NCBI GenBank assembly: GCA_902793335.1
Contig: CADBCZ010000002.1
Location: forward strand, 1-64,000
DNA length: 64,000 nt
Source of the DNA: an uncultured Lachnospiraceae bacterium
Lineage (GTDB): Bacteria > Bacillota > Clostridia > Lachnospirales > Lachnospiraceae
Direction: 5' to 3'
Shown: positions 17,908 through 26,246 of the stretch, in pieces
Numbering within the stretch: position 1 is the stretch's first letter
Layout: the number at the start of each line of letters is the position of its first letter
Notes under the pieces: model-generated
Seen by the model: only the letters and a program-made list of their open reading frames with translations
What the model was told of the DNA's origin: nothing
The model's database searches: none
Position numbers and translations under genes: made by a program

Positions 17908-18081
17908 ATGGATTTTCAGATTGGTCAGGTTATAAAAATGAAAAAACAACATCCTTGTGGTACTAATGCATGGGAGATAATTCGTGTAGGAGCGGATTTC
18001 AGACTCAAATGTACAGGGTGTGAGCATCAGGTAATGCTTTCAAGAAAAGCTGTTGAAAAGGGATTTAAAGGCTTCATATAA
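17908..18081 (+). CDS. DUF951 family small protein (YyzM-like)
   Basis: A 57-residue protein. It begins MDFQIGQVIKMKKQHPCGT and contains the DUF951 hallmarks: HPCG, WEIIRVGADFRLKCTGCEHQVMLSR and a final basic stretch. The three cysteines (HPCG and KCTGC) could bind a metal. The family occurs in Firmicutes next to rpsF (yyzM in Bacillus subtilis), which is the position seen here, just before the rpsF promoter. Function unknown; nucleic-acid binding is often supposed. RBS GAGAGAGG precedes ATG 17908. Confidence 0.85.
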   Translation: MDFQIGQVIKMKKQHPCGTNAWEIIRVGADFRLKCTGCEHQVMLSRKAVEKGFKGFI

Positions 18082-18107
18082 AAAGTGAAAATTTTTTTAT
18101 AAAGTGT

Positions 18108-18137
18108 TTGACTTCTAATGTAAGTACGTGTTATAAT
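18108..18137 (+). promoter_or_regulatory. Promoter of rpsF-ssb-rpsR
   Basis: -35 TTGACT (18108-18113), 18-base spacer, -10 TATAAT (18132-18137), starting an ~85-base leader before rpsF. Confidence 0.75.
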
Positions 18138-18138
18138 C

Positions 18139-18224
18139 TCTCTCTGTGGTGCATAAAAACACACAATTTCCTTGTTCTCCCGGATGATAGGGAGGGCCAG
18201 AGACCATAAGGAGGTGCATAAGAC
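18139..18224 (+). promoter_or_regulatory. Candidate S6:S18 autoregulatory leader
   Basis: The leader of the rpsF operon contains TTCTCCCGGATGATAGGGAG (18175-18194), where CTCCC can pair with GGGAG around an internal CGGATGATA. A CCG-containing loop or bulge of this kind is the recognition feature of the known S6:S18 leader motif that lets the S6/S18 complex repress its own mRNA. Seen by eye only; not matched to a covariance model. Confidence 0.4.
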
Positions 18225-18512
18225 ATGAACAAGTATGAATTAGCGTTAATTGTCAGTGCAAAGATCGAAGACGACGCTAGAGCTAAAGCTGTCGAGAAAG
18301 CGCAGGAATACATTACTAGATTCGGCGGTACAGTTACTAACGTTGAGGATGCTGGTAAGAAGCGTTTAGCTTACGAGATCCAGAAGATGAAAGAAGGATT
18401 CTATTATTTCATCCAGTTCGATGCGGAATCTGATGTTCCTGCACAGTTAGAAGCGAAAGTTCGTATTATGGAGCCGGTCATCAGATACCTATGCGTTAGA
18501 CAGGACGCATAA
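18225..18512 (+). CDS. rpsF: Small ribosomal subunit protein bS6
   Basis: 95 residues, the normal length for bS6. The start MNKYELALIVSAKIEDDARA, GGTVTNVEDAGKKRLAYEIQKMKEGFYYFIQFDA and the end MEPVIRYLCVRQD are diagnostic. It binds bS18 on the platform of the 30S subunit. RBS AAGGAGG lies before the ATG. It is first in the classic operon rpsF-ssb-rpsR, each gene separated by less than 20 bases. Confidence 0.98.
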   Translation: MNKYELALIVSAKIEDDARAKAVEKAQEYITRFGGTVTNVEDAGKKRLAYEIQKMKEGFYYFIQFDAESDVPAQLEAKVRIMEPVIRYLCVRQDA

Positions 18513-18531
18513 CGAATAGGAGGATTTCCAT

Positions 18532-18975
18532 ATGAACAAAGTAATTTTAATGGGACGCTTAACTAGAGACCCTGAGGTTCGTTATTCACAGGGTGAAAAT
18601 AATCTTGCTATTGCAAGATATACATTAGCAGTAGATCGTAGATTTCAGAGAAACGGTGATCAGACAGCAGATTTTATTTCCTGTGTTGCTTTTGGTAAGG
18701 CAGCTGAATTCGCTGAGAAGTGGTTTAGACAGGGTGTGAAGATTGCTGTAACCGGAAGGATTCAGACCGGAAGCTACACCAACAAAGATGGTGCTAAGGT
18801 ATATACCACTGAGGTGGTTGTAGAAGAGCAGGAATTTGCTGAGAGCAAGAATGCATCTCAGGCAGGAGGTTCAGCATCTATGCCGAACGCCCCTCATCCG
18901 ACTCCGAGTGCAGCAAGTGGTGACGGTTTTATGAGTATTCCTGAAGGAGTAGAAGATCAGCTCCCATTTGAATAG
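18532..18975 (+). CDS. ssb: Single-stranded DNA-binding protein
   Basis: 147 residues with an OB fold (~1-105: MNKVILMGRLTRDPEVRYSQGENNLAIARYTLAVDR, FISCVAFGKAAEFAEKWFRQGVKIAVTGRIQTGSYTNKDG) and a flexible Gly/Ser/Pro-rich tail. The tail ends EDQLPFE, a slightly altered form of the usual D-D-(I/L)-P-F tip that recruits replication and repair partners. It coats single-stranded DNA during replication, repair and recombination. It is translated between rpsF and rpsR, each with its own AGGAGG site. Confidence 0.97.
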   Translation: MNKVILMGRLTRDPEVRYSQGENNLAIARYTLAVDRRFQRNGDQTADFISCVAFGKAAEFAEKWFRQGVKIAVTGRIQTGSYTNKDGAKVYTTEVVVEEQEFAESKNASQAGGSASMPNAPHPTPSAASGDGFMSIPEGVEDQLPFE

Positions 18976-18992
18976 GATAGGAGGATTTGAAA

Positions 18993-19265
18993 ATGGCAGA
19001 TGCTAAAGCAAACAAGCCGGAACGTAGTGAAGCTCCAATCAAGAGAAGAACTATTCGCAGAAGAAAGAAAGTATGCGTGTTCTGTGCTGATGAGAATAAT
19101 TTAATCGATTACAAAGATGTTAACAAGTTAAAGAAGTATGTTTCTGAGAGAGGCAAGATTCTTCCTAGAAGAATTACAGGTAACTGTGCTAAGCATCAGA
19201 GAGCTTTAACTGTTGCAATCAAGAGAGCTCGTCATATCGCATTAGTTCCATATGTAGTAGACTAA
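18993..19265 (+). CDS. rpsR: Small ribosomal subunit protein bS18
   Basis: 90 residues. [66 protein letters not shown] is textbook bS18, with the two Cys (CVFC) and a later Cys of the zinc-binding (C+) form. It pairs with bS6 on the 30S platform. ATG 18993 is chosen because AGGAGG at 18980-18985 is correctly spaced; an upstream in-frame TTG at 18987 is too close. Confidence 0.97.
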   Translation: MADAKANKPERSEAPIKRRTIRRRKKVCVFCADENNLIDYKDVNKLKKYVSERGKILPRRITGNCAKHQRALTVAIKRARHIALVPYVVD

Positions 19266-19286
19266 TTGTAATATAGAGTACTTATG

Positions 19287-19320
19287 GCTGTCACTGTGTT
19301 TGATGCAGTGACAGCTTTGT
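19287..19320 (+). terminator. Terminator of the rpsF operon
   Basis: GCTGTCACTG (19287-19296) and CAGTGACAGC (19306-19315) form a perfect 10-bp stem followed by a T-rich run. Confidence 0.88.
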
Positions 19321-19401
19321 TCTTTCATGTAGGATTTAATCGGAATGCCGAAAAATAATGAATACTAGATGTGATTTTTGAGATTAATAAGGCAGGTCTG
19401 C

Positions 19402-19430
19402 TTGACATTTTGGCAGTTTATAATTATACT
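19402..19430 (+). promoter_or_regulatory. Promoter of tRNA-Thr
   Basis: -35 TTGACA (19402-19407), 17-base spacer, -10 TATACT (19425-19430), placing the transcript start a few bases before the tRNA. Confidence 0.75.
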
Positions 19431-19443
19431 AGCATTATGTTTT

Positions 19444-19516
<73 letters not shown>

Positions 19517-19528
19517 TTTATGCAAAGG

Positions 19529-19569
19529 AGTATCAGAATCAACGCAATGTGGTTTTGATACTTTTTTTA
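19529..19569 (+). terminator. Terminator after tRNA-Thr
   Basis: AGTATCA (19529-19535) pairs with TGATACT (19556-19562), extended by a few imperfect pairs, and is followed by TTTTTTT. Confidence 0.8.
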
Positions 19570-19581
19570 TATTCATTTATA

Positions 19582-19610
19582 TTTTCATTATTGTTGGATA
19601 ATGTTATAAT
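19582..19610 (+). promoter_or_regulatory. Likely glnA promoter
   Basis: -10 TATAAT (19605-19610) with a weak -35 TTTTCA (19582-19587), 17-base spacer. The ~110-base leader to the glnA start shows only short possible stems (such as GACA...TGTC near 19663-19678); I do not recognise a riboswitch or ANTAR-type tandem hexaloop in it. Confidence 0.5.
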
Positions 19611-19723
19611 ATGATGACAAGAACCACTAAAACATGAACAAGTAGCAATGTAGTCGGGCGTAGACATCAATAAGTGTCAAAAGGTACTGGAATAACCGTT
19701 ATATAATAACAGGGAGGTACAAC

Positions 19724-21055
19724 ATGTCGAAATATACCAAACAGGATATAATGAAAATAGTTGAAGAAGAGGATGTTGAGTTTATACGTCTTCAGTTTAC
19801 CGATATTTTTGGAGCAATGAAAAATGTTGCGATTACTGCAAGTCAGCTTGAAAAAGCATTGGATAATAAATGCATGTTTGACGGTTCGTCGATTGAGGGT
19901 TTTGTCAGAATTGAAGAGTCGGATATGTATCTGTATCCGGATCTTAACACATTTACAATCTTCCCGTGGAGGCCTAAGGAGGGAAAAGTTGCCAGATTGA
20001 TATGTGAGGTATATCGTCCAAATGGTACTCCGTTTGAAGGCGATCCAAGATATGTTCTGCGAAAGGTTCTTGAAGAGGCGGCAGATATGGGATACCGTTT
20101 TGATGTTGGACCTGAGTGTGAGTTTTTCTTATTCCATACCGATGATGATGGAAGACCTACAACAAACACCAATGAAAAAGCGGGATATTTTGATATTTCT
20201 CCACTTGATCATGGTGAAAATGTAAGACGTGACATAATACTTAATCTCGAGGAGATGGGATTTGGCATTGAGTCGTCCCATCATGAGGTTGCTCCCGCAC
20301 AGCATGAGATAGATATAAAGTACACCAATGCACTTAAAGCGGCTGATAATCTGGTGACATTTAAACTGGTTGCAAAAGCGGTGGCTCAAAAACATAATAT
20401 GTTTGCCAGTTTTATGCCCAAGCCCGTATACGGTGTGTGTGGTTCGGGAATGCATATAAACATGTCTATGGATAAGGATGGCAGGAATATATTTAATGAT
20501 TACATCGCAACGGGTGGAGTGAGTAAAGAGGGATATCAGTTTATTGCAGGACTTCTTGAACACGCAAAGGCGATGACTCTTATCACCAATCCGCTGGTCA
20601 ATTCCTATAAGAGACTTGTGCCGGGGCATGAGGCTCCCATGCATATATGTTGGTCTGAGGGTAACAGAAGTCCGATGATAAGAATTCCGTCTGTAAGGGG
20701 TGAGCATATGAGGGTTGAGCTTAGAACGCCTGATCCGTCTGCTAATCCATATCTGGTACTTGCAGTATGTCTGGCAGCGGGACTTGATGGAATGAAGAGA
20801 GAATTAAAGGTTCCGGATCCTGTCGATTGCAATATCTATGAGATGACCAAGAAGGAACTGCTTGAGCGCGGTATTGATGTGATTCCGTCTAATTTAAGCA
20901 AAGCCTGTCACTATTTTGAAGATGATGAATTCATAAAGAGTGTTCTTGGAGAGCATCTGCACAGCAAATATCTGGCTGCAAAGCGTGACGAGTGGAATCG
21001 CTTCAGGGAACAGGTGACTCAGTGGGAAATCGACGAGTATCTCTATAAGATATGA
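19724..21055 (+). CDS. glnA: Glutamine synthetase, type I (GSI-alpha)
   Basis: 443 residues; makes glutamine from glutamate, ammonia and ATP, the main ammonium-assimilation step together with the Amt-PII protein encoded at 3311. N-terminal beta-grasp domain with MFDGSSIEGFVRIEESDMYLYPD; catalytic domain with GPECEFFLF, the metal/ammonia residues in GIESSHHEVAPAQHEIDI, GSGMHINMSM, NSYKRLVPGHEAP and RSPMIRIPSVRGEHMRVELRTPDPSANPYLVLA. The length and the lack of the insertion and adenylylation-site loop found in GSI-beta place it in the alpha class, which is controlled by feedback and not by adenylylation. RBS GGGAGG precedes ATG 19724. dapF follows after 60 bases. Confidence 0.97.
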   Translation: MSKYTKQDIMKIVEEEDVEFIRLQFTDIFGAMKNVAITASQLEKALDNKCMFDGSSIEGFVRIEESDMYLYPDLNTFTIFPWRPKEGKVARLICEVYRPNGTPFEGDPRYVLRKVLEEAADMGYRFDVGPECEFFLFHTDDDGRPTTNTNEKAGYFDISPLDHGENVRRDIILNLEEMGFGIESSHHEVAPAQHEIDIKYTNALKAADNLVTFKLVAKAVAQKHNMFASFMPKPVYGVCGSGMHINMSMDKDGRNIFNDYIATGGVSKEGYQFIAGLLEHAKAMTLITNPLVNSYKRLVPGHEAPMHICWSEGNRSPMIRIPSVRGEHMRVELRTPDPSANPYLVLAVCLAAGLDGMKRELKVPDPVDCNIYEMTKKELLERGIDVIPSNLSKACHYFEDDEFIKSVLGEHLHSKYLAAKRDEWNRFREQVTQWEIDEYLYKI

Positions 21056-21115
21056 AAAATATAAATGATATTAATTTACAAATAATAAAATATAAATAAT
21101 GGAGGATTATAAAAG

Positions 21116-21985
21116 TTGAAATTTACAAAGATGCAGGGAATTGGAAATGATTATGTATATGTTAACTGTTTTGAGGAGAAGGTGGAGAATCCGGCTGAGC
21201 TTGCAGTTAAGATAAGTAACAGAAATTTTGGAGTTGGCTCTGATGGCCTTATTTTGATAAAGCCCTCTGAGGTTGCTGACTTTACTATGGAAATGTACAA
21301 CGCGGATGGTTCACAGTCTGAGATGTGTGGTAACGGAATTCGCTGTGTTGGAAAATACGTGTACGACTATGGGCTTACAGATAAAGAGAGCATTTCAGTT
21401 GAGACATTGGCCGGTATTAAGTACCTTGATTTTAAGATTGAGAACGGAAAGGTAGCGCTTATAACTGTCAATATGGGTAGCCCTGAACTTGTTCCGGAGA
21501 AGGTACCTGTAAATGTAAGTGAGGTAAAAGGTGCTGATCCTGCTGAGTCTTTGCAGGTGGTTGATAAAGCATTAGAGGTTGATGGAAAAGATTATAATGT
21601 CACCTGTGTTTCAATGGGTAATCCTCACTGCATCACTTTTGTGGATGATACAGCTAACTTTCCACTTGAAGAGGAAGGCCCTAAGTTTGAATTCCATCCG
21701 GCATTTCCTAACAGAGTAAATGCAGAATTTATACAGGTTTTAAGTCGTAATGAGGTTAATATGCGCGTATGGGAACGCGGATCAGGTGAGACGCTTGCAT
21801 GCGGTACAGGGGCATGTGCATCAACGGTTGCATGTATTCTTAACGGACTTACCGATGATGAGATTACACTTCATTTACTTGGTGGTGACTTAAAGGTGCG
21901 TTGGGACAGAGAGAAGAATGTCATCTTTATGACAGGCCCTGCTAAGGTAGTGTTTGATGGAGAGATTGATATAACACAATTATAG
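21116..21985 (+). CDS. dapF: Diaminopimelate epimerase
   Basis: 289 residues; converts LL- to meso-diaminopimelate, used for lysine and peptidoglycan. It has the two active-site cysteines of this cofactor-independent racemase in EMCGNGIRC (~residue 74) and LACGTGACAS (~230). The start is TTG 21116: the encoded MKFTKMQGIGNDYVYV is the universal DapF N-terminus, and GGAGG lies nine bases upstream. dapL, which makes its substrate, lies 2 kb downstream on the same strand, beyond a strong terminator and an inserted transposase element. Confidence 0.97.
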   Translation: MKFTKMQGIGNDYVYVNCFEEKVENPAELAVKISNRNFGVGSDGLILIKPSEVADFTMEMYNADGSQSEMCGNGIRCVGKYVYDYGLTDKESISVETLAGIKYLDFKIENGKVALITVNMGSPELVPEKVPVNVSEVKGADPAESLQVVDKALEVDGKDYNVTCVSMGNPHCITFVDDTANFPLEEEGPKFEFHPAFPNRVNAEFIQVLSRNEVNMRVWERGSGETLACGTGACASTVACILNGLTDDEITLHLLGGDLKVRWDREKNVIFMTGPAKVVFDGEIDITQL

Positions 21986-22009
21986 AAATATATTAATATT
22001 AGTATGCTG

Positions 22010-22040
22010 ATGCCGGACGAAAACGTCCGGCATTTTTTTA
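22010..22040 (+). terminator. Terminator after dapF
   Basis: ATGCCGGAC (22010-22018) and GTCCGGCAT (22025-22033), a perfect 9-bp GC-rich stem with a six-base loop, followed by TTTTTTT. Confidence 0.92.
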
Positions 22041-22376
22041 CTAAGTCTGTTTTTAAAATTATTTATCATTTGTAATCAGAATAGATTATAAGTGCGTCAG
22101 TGGAAACGGTTGCGACAAAAAAAGCAAAAAAACTTCATTTTATGACTTAATTATAGATATTAAAAAACAGGTGCTATACTTGTCATTGTGAAAGGGAGAT
22201 GTTCAAAAAACGCGTAAAATAATAAGGAGACCCCTGAACATGAAATACAATAGTTAGTGTATAATTTTTATTGGCAAAAGAAGTAAAAAAATAGGAAGAG
22301 AGAAATTCCCTCTTCCCAATCATACAGTTTTTCTTTATGATGTTAATTGTCCAGAAAAACATGTAAAGGAGACTGT

Positions 22377-23345
22377 ATGATGAATACTATTGTAGAGGAA
22401 AAGGACATAACATTCAAGGAGTTAGAGAAAAAAATATTTAAATATGTGTGTGATATAGGAGTAGAGATCACACAAAAGCTTCTTGAAAACAAAGACAGAG
22501 AAATACACAGTTCAAGAGATAAAAGCAAATACAGGGATAAAGGATACCGTAAGACTTCAATAAAGACAATATATGGAGATGTAACATATTTACGGCATGT
22601 ATATAAGACTGTAAATGAGGATGGAAGTATAGAATATATCTATCTACTGGACGAATATCTGAATATGGATAAGATAGGACTTATTTCAACTAATCTTGCA
22701 GAAAAGATAGCTGACTGTGTAACAGAGGAATCGTACAGAGCAGCAGCGGATGGAATATCAAGCACCAGTGGTCAGACAATAAGTCACGGAGGAATATGGA
22801 AGGTTGTACAGCGTTTAGGAGAACGTGTGAGTGAGGAAGAAACACACATGGTAAAAGAGCTTCAAGCAGATACAATCCAAGCAGAAAAAGAAATAGATGT
22901 ATTATTTGAGGAAATGGATGGTGTGTGGCTGAAGTTTCAGGGAAAAGATCACAAGAAACTGCCCAAGCAGGAAATGAAGGTAGCAACAATATACGAAGGA
23001 TGGAAGGCTGATGGAATTAGAAGCAGCCTTGTAGGAAAGAAGGTCCTCGCAGGCATGGAGAAAAGCGAAGAATTCCATGAAAAAAGAGAGGCACAGATCA
23101 GAAGCATTTATAATGCAGATGAGATAAAATACCGCATATTAAATGGTGATGGTGGAGGATGGATAAAGGATCCTTATGATCCGGAAGTGATATACCAGCT
23201 CGATCCATTTCATGTAAAGAAAGCTATTAAAGATAAAATAAATCAGAGTGAAGAGGCAAGAACCGATATAACAGCACTATATGAAGATGGAAAGATGGAG
23301 ACAAACGTGCAGAAAAAGCTTGGGAGCTATACAAATATCTGTTAG
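22377..23345 (+). CDS. ISLre2 family (UPF0236) transposase, N-terminal part before frameshift
   Basis: DNA transposase of the ISLre2 family. The 322 residues cover the N-terminal and central part: TFKELEKKIFKYVCDIGVEITQKLLE, the RDKGYRKTSIKTIYGDV core (residues ~50-66) typical of UPF0236, ISHGGIWKVVQRLGERV and EMDGVWLKFQGKDHKK with one candidate acidic catalytic pair (DVLFEEMDG). ATG 22377 has AAAGGA upstream; 22380 is an alternative. The frame closes at TAG 23343-23345 after QKKLGSYTNIC, but the true continuation (AWELYKYLLDNKDGLLPYDKR) runs on in the -1 frame from about 23318, directly after the A-run CAGAAAAAGC. This is either a one-base indel or translational slippage. Confidence 0.85.
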   Translation: MMNTIVEEKDITFKELEKKIFKYVCDIGVEITQKLLENKDREIHSSRDKSKYRDKGYRKTSIKTIYGDVTYLRHVYKTVNEDGSIEYIYLLDEYLNMDKIGLISTNLAEKIADCVTEESYRAAADGISSTSGQTISHGGIWKVVQRLGERVSEEETHMVKELQADTIQAEKEIDVLFEEMDGVWLKFQGKDHKKLPKQEMKVATIYEGWKADGIRSSLVGKKVLAGMEKSEEFHEKREAQIRSIYNADEIKYRILNGDGGGWIKDPYDPEVIYQLDPFHVKKAIKDKINQSEEARTDITALYEDGKMETNVQKKLGSYTNIC

Positions 23346-23362
23346 ACAACAAAGATGGATTA

Positions 23363-23755
23363 TTGCCGTATGACAAAAGAAATCTGAATCTGCCACAGCC
23401 GCCCAAAGGCATATGCTATAAAAAAATGGGAGTACAGGAAAACCAAAACTGTACAGTAATAACGATAAGGATGAAGGGCAAACGGAGACGCTGGTCGATA
23501 ACCGGAGCCAATAATATGGCGAAACTGCTATATAAGAAAGAGAATAAAGAGCTTCATCGTGTGGTAGAAAGATATGCAGAAGAATTAATATTTAAGGCTG
23601 AAATGCCGGAAATAATAGAAACAATAAGTGCAGCTAAAAGTCCGAAGAAGGATGGAAAAGGCAATATATATGTAGATCTGATAGGAGTACATATACCAAT
23701 AAAAGAAGCTACAATGACCGCAGCAAGGAAAGAATTCGTTAAAATATTTGCTTGA
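23363..23755 (+). CDS. ISLre2 family transposase, C-terminal part after frameshift
   Basis: These 130 residues continue the ISLre2 transposase in the -1 frame: RNLNLPQPPKGICYKKMGVQENQNCTVITIRMKGKRRRWSITGANNMAKLL is the conserved C-terminal block of the family. The frame is open from about 23312, so no independent start is needed if ribosomes slip; TTG 23363 is only the first start-like codon and has no RBS. Joined with the upstream part, the protein would be about 460 residues, the normal length. As written the element is probably inactive unless frameshifting occurs. Confidence 0.75.
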   Translation: MPYDKRNLNLPQPPKGICYKKMGVQENQNCTVITIRMKGKRRRWSITGANNMAKLLYKKENKELHRVVERYAEELIFKAEMPEIIETISAAKSPKKDGKGNIYVDLIGVHIPIKEATMTAARKEFVKIFA

Positions 23756-23869
23756 AGTATGCAATGAACAGGCTAAAGAAAAACTATATAAAACTATATT
23801 TATAGGTGCTGATTGAAAAATGAAAAAAATGCCAACTAAGTGTTGACACATACAGGAAACATTTTATTC

Positions 23870-23897
23870 TTGACATTTGCAAATAATGTCTTATACT
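23870..23897 (+). promoter_or_regulatory. Promoter of dapL
   Basis: -35 TTGACA (23870-23875), 16-base spacer, -10 TATACT (23892-23897), directly after the presumed right end of the insertion element. Confidence 0.75.
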
Positions 23898-23970
23898 GTA
23901 CATAGCGTTTCAATGGGGAAATGCGAATAGTAGATTTTTTAATAATATTATGAATAATGATATTAGAAGC

Positions 23971-24016
23971 AAGGGTGTTTCGAGATTTAACTCGAAGCGC
24001 CCTTTTGCGCTTTTTT
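23971..24016 (+). terminator. Attenuator-like overlapping hairpins in the dapL leader
   Basis: Hairpin A: AAGGGTGTTTCGAG (23971-23984) with CTCGAAGCGCCCTT (23991-24004), 14 pairs including two G-U, loop ATTTAA. Hairpin B: AAGCGC (23995-24000) with GCGCTT (24007-24012) followed by TTTTTT. A and B share AAGCGC and exclude each other, as in transcription attenuators. The dapL start is 30 bases further on. Confidence 0.6.
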
Positions 24017-24045
24017 ACAGGTAAATATTTAAGGAGGATATATCA

Positions 24046-25263
24046 ATGTTCAAAGCAAATGACAACTATTTGAAATTACCGGGAAGCTACCTTTTCTCGA
24101 CAATAGCAAAAAAGGTAAGAGAGTATAAGGTAGCAAATCCTGACAAAGAGGTTATTTCACTTGGAATCGGTGATGTTACACAGCCGTTAGCCCCCGCAAT
24201 AATAGAGAGTCTTCACAAAGCTGTTGATGAGATGGCAGTTAAGGAAACATTTAAGGGATATGCACCTGACCTGGGTTATGAGTTCTTAAGAAGTGCAATC
24301 GTAAAAAATGATTTTGAGGCTCGCGGTGCAAAGGTTTCAATTGATGAGATTTTTGTCAGTGATGGTGCCAAGAGTGATTCGGGAAATATTCAGGAGATAT
24401 TCTCAAGTGATAACAAGATTGCTGTATGTGACCCTGTGTATCCTGTGTATGTTGACACTAATGCAATGGCAGGAAGAACAGGTGATTATAATAAGGAAAC
24501 AGAGCTTTGGAGTAATGTAATTTATATGCCTTGTAAAGCAGAGAATAATTTTGCACCGGAATTTCCGAAAGAGACGCCTGATATCATTTATCTATGTTTC
24601 CCTAATAACCCTACCGGTGCGACTGTTTCTAAGGCGGAGCTGCAGAAATGGGTTGATTATGCAAATGAAAACAAGGCGGTTATCATTTACGATGCTGCTT
24701 ATGAGGCGTATATAAGTGAAGATTATGTGGCACATTCTATCTATGAGTGTGACGGCGCGAGAACCTGTGCAATCGAGCTTAGAAGCTTTTCAAAAAATGC
24801 AGGATTTACAGGAACACGTCTTGGTTATACTGTTGTTCCTAAGGATTTGAAGGATGAAAACGGAACAAGCTTAAATGCACTTTGGGCCAGAAGACATGGC
24901 ACAAAGTTCAACGGTGCTCCATATATCATTCAGCGCGCAGGTGAGGCTGTGTATTCTGAAGAGGGAAAACGTCAGACAAGAGAGCAGATTGCGTACTATA
25001 TGAACAATGCCAAGGTTATTAAGGAAGGATTAAAAGCGGCGGGATATTCTGTGTCAGGTGGTGTAAATGCACCTTATATATGGCTTGCTACACCCGATGG
25101 AATGAGCTCGTGGGAATTCTTTGATTATCTGCTTGCAAATGCAAATGTAGTCGGAACTCCGGGTTCGGGTTTTGGACCCAGCGGAGAAGGCTATTTCCGA
25201 CTGACGGCATTTGGAACCTATGAAAATTCTGTAGAGGCGATAGAGCGAATTAAGAAGTTATAA
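24046..25263 (+). CDS. dapL: LL-diaminopimelate aminotransferase
   Basis: 405 residues, PLP fold type I. It converts tetrahydrodipicolinate directly to LL-diaminopimelate, the short variant of lysine synthesis known from plants, Chlamydiae and many anaerobes, which bypasses the succinyl or acetyl steps. Signatures: N-terminal KLPGSYLFSTIAKKVREY, the SDGAKSDSGNIQ stretch, CFPNNPTGATVSK, YDAAYEAYISED and the PLP lysine in SFSKNAGFTGTRLGY. RBS AAGGAGG precedes the ATG. The 3' end overlaps the convergent AraC regulator gene by six bases. Its product feeds DapF, encoded upstream of the inserted element; a leader hairpin suggests attenuation control. Confidence 0.96.
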   Translation: MFKANDNYLKLPGSYLFSTIAKKVREYKVANPDKEVISLGIGDVTQPLAPAIIESLHKAVDEMAVKETFKGYAPDLGYEFLRSAIVKNDFEARGAKVSIDEIFVSDGAKSDSGNIQEIFSSDNKIAVCDPVYPVYVDTNAMAGRTGDYNKETELWSNVIYMPCKAENNFAPEFPKETPDIIYLCFPNNPTGATVSKAELQKWVDYANENKAVIIYDAAYEAYISEDYVAHSIYECDGARTCAIELRSFSKNAGFTGTRLGYTVVPKDLKDENGTSLNALWARRHGTKFNGAPYIIQRAGEAVYSEEGKRQTREQIAYYMNNAKVIKEGLKAAGYSVSGGVNAPYIWLATPDGMSSWEFFDYLLANANVVGTPGSGFGPSGEGYFRLTAFGTYENSVEAIERIKKL

Positions 25264-26019
25264 GTTTTCAGACGTTAAGTTTGCGTAGTTAAATGAATTG
25301 CGGTATTTTGCAGGAGTGATTCCGACATGTTTTTTGAATGCGGAAGTAAATGCGCTCTGTGATGAGAAACCAAGCGAAAAAAATATGTCGGATATAGAGT
25401 GCTCTGATTTTTCAAGCATGTTTTTTGCGGTAGCGATTTTGACCGATAAAATATATGCTTTGACAGGTGTGCCTACTTCTTCCGAAAACAGTTTTGAAAA
25501 ATAACTGGGGTTAAGATTTTCAAGCTCTGCAAGTTTTTCCATAGTAAGCGGTTCGTGTAAATGGTCATATATATAATCTATGGCGTGGCGAACGTGAATT
25601 GAGTATGGATTGTTGTTATGAAGCTTGCGCATGCGTGTGGCATAATCAATCTGGGCGTGACCTAAAAGATCGATTATCTCTTGTATATTATCGAGTTCAT
25701 CGGCCTGCTGTATGTATATATCACTTATGGTATATGCGACATCGTGTGGAAGGCCTGCATTTACACACATTCTGGTGATAACACCGATAGCCACAACAAA
25801 ATGATATATGGTATTTCTTAAGGGATTCTTTGAAAGAGTCCCTTTTCCATTAAAAAAATCTTTTTTTGCTTTCTCAAAGTTATCGAAAACCTTTTCGACG
25901 TTGCCGTTCTTAATATCATCATATCTTGAAAACTCACTTTTAATATCAGTTCTTACAAATTGTTCCTCGCGTTGCGTATAAAGTCTGTATATTAGTTCAC
26001 GGTTTGTGTTCATGGTCAT
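25258..26019 (-). CDS. AraC family transcriptional regulator
   Basis: 253 residues. The C-terminal ~100 residues are a double helix-turn-helix AraC/XylS DNA-binding domain: IDYIYDHLHEPLTMEKLAELENLNPSYFSKLFSEEVGTPVKAYILSVKIATAKNMLEKSEHSISDIFFSLGFSSQSAFTSAFKKHVGITPAKYR carries the usual signatures of both helices. The N-terminal ~145 residues are alpha-helical and do not look like the cupin sensor of AraC itself; they resemble those of the YesN-like regulators of Firmicutes. The signal and target are unknown. It is divergent from the MATE exporter, 227 bases away, and may control it. RBS AGGAGGGG precedes ATG 26019. Confidence 0.85.
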   Translation of the reverse strand: MTMNTNRELIYRLYTQREEQFVRTDIKSEFSRYDDIKNGNVEKVFDNFEKAKKDFFNGKGTLSKNPLRNTIYHFVVAIGVITRMCVNAGLPHDVAYTISDIYIQQADELDNIQEIIDLLGHAQIDYATRMRKLHNNNPYSIHVRHAIDYIYDHLHEPLTMEKLAELENLNPSYFSKLFSEEVGTPVKAYILSVKIATAKNMLEKSEHSISDIFFSLGFSSQSAFTSAFKKHVGITPAKYRNSFNYANLTSENL

Positions 26020-26246
26020 AAATTTCCCCTCCTTGATGATTAAAATTTACTCTTGAAAGGTTAAACGCTTTACTATATAATTACGACACATAATATATTC
26101 TGATTTTGTCTGAATAGTTAGCGATAATATACCATAAAAATATAAAAAAACCAATAGAGTTGATAAAAATAATTCTTAAGCTGTATTATAATTCGTCATT
26201 GCAAAGAGAAAATGTGTGTGAAAAGATGACAGGAAGGTGAGAGCAT

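Larger units (their letters stand above)
22094..23849 (+). mobile_element. ISLre2-type insertion sequence between dapF and dapL (ends approximate)
   Basis: The interval holds one UPF0236/ISLre2 transposase split by a frameshift, preceded by a hairpin (GGAAGAG 22294-22300 with CTCTTCC 22310-22316) that could shield it from outside transcription. The ends are guessed from a weak imperfect match between the left sequence at 22094-22116 (GCGTCA...GGTTGCGA) and the reverse complement of the right end (GTGTCAACA...GTTGGCA, 23831-23849). I could not find a matching target-site duplication, so the limits may be wrong by tens of bases. The insertion lies between the dapF terminator and the dapL promoter, so it damages neither gene. 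Confidence 0.6.

Noticed and set aside
19611-19723. ANTAR-type or glutamine riboswitch in the glnA leader
   Set aside because: No tandem hexaloop hairpins or known aptamer core could be drawn; only short weak stems.
20129-20707. 192-codon minus-strand frame inside glnA
   Set aside because: Shadow of glnA; composition (His, Arg, Tyr-rich) and position give no support.
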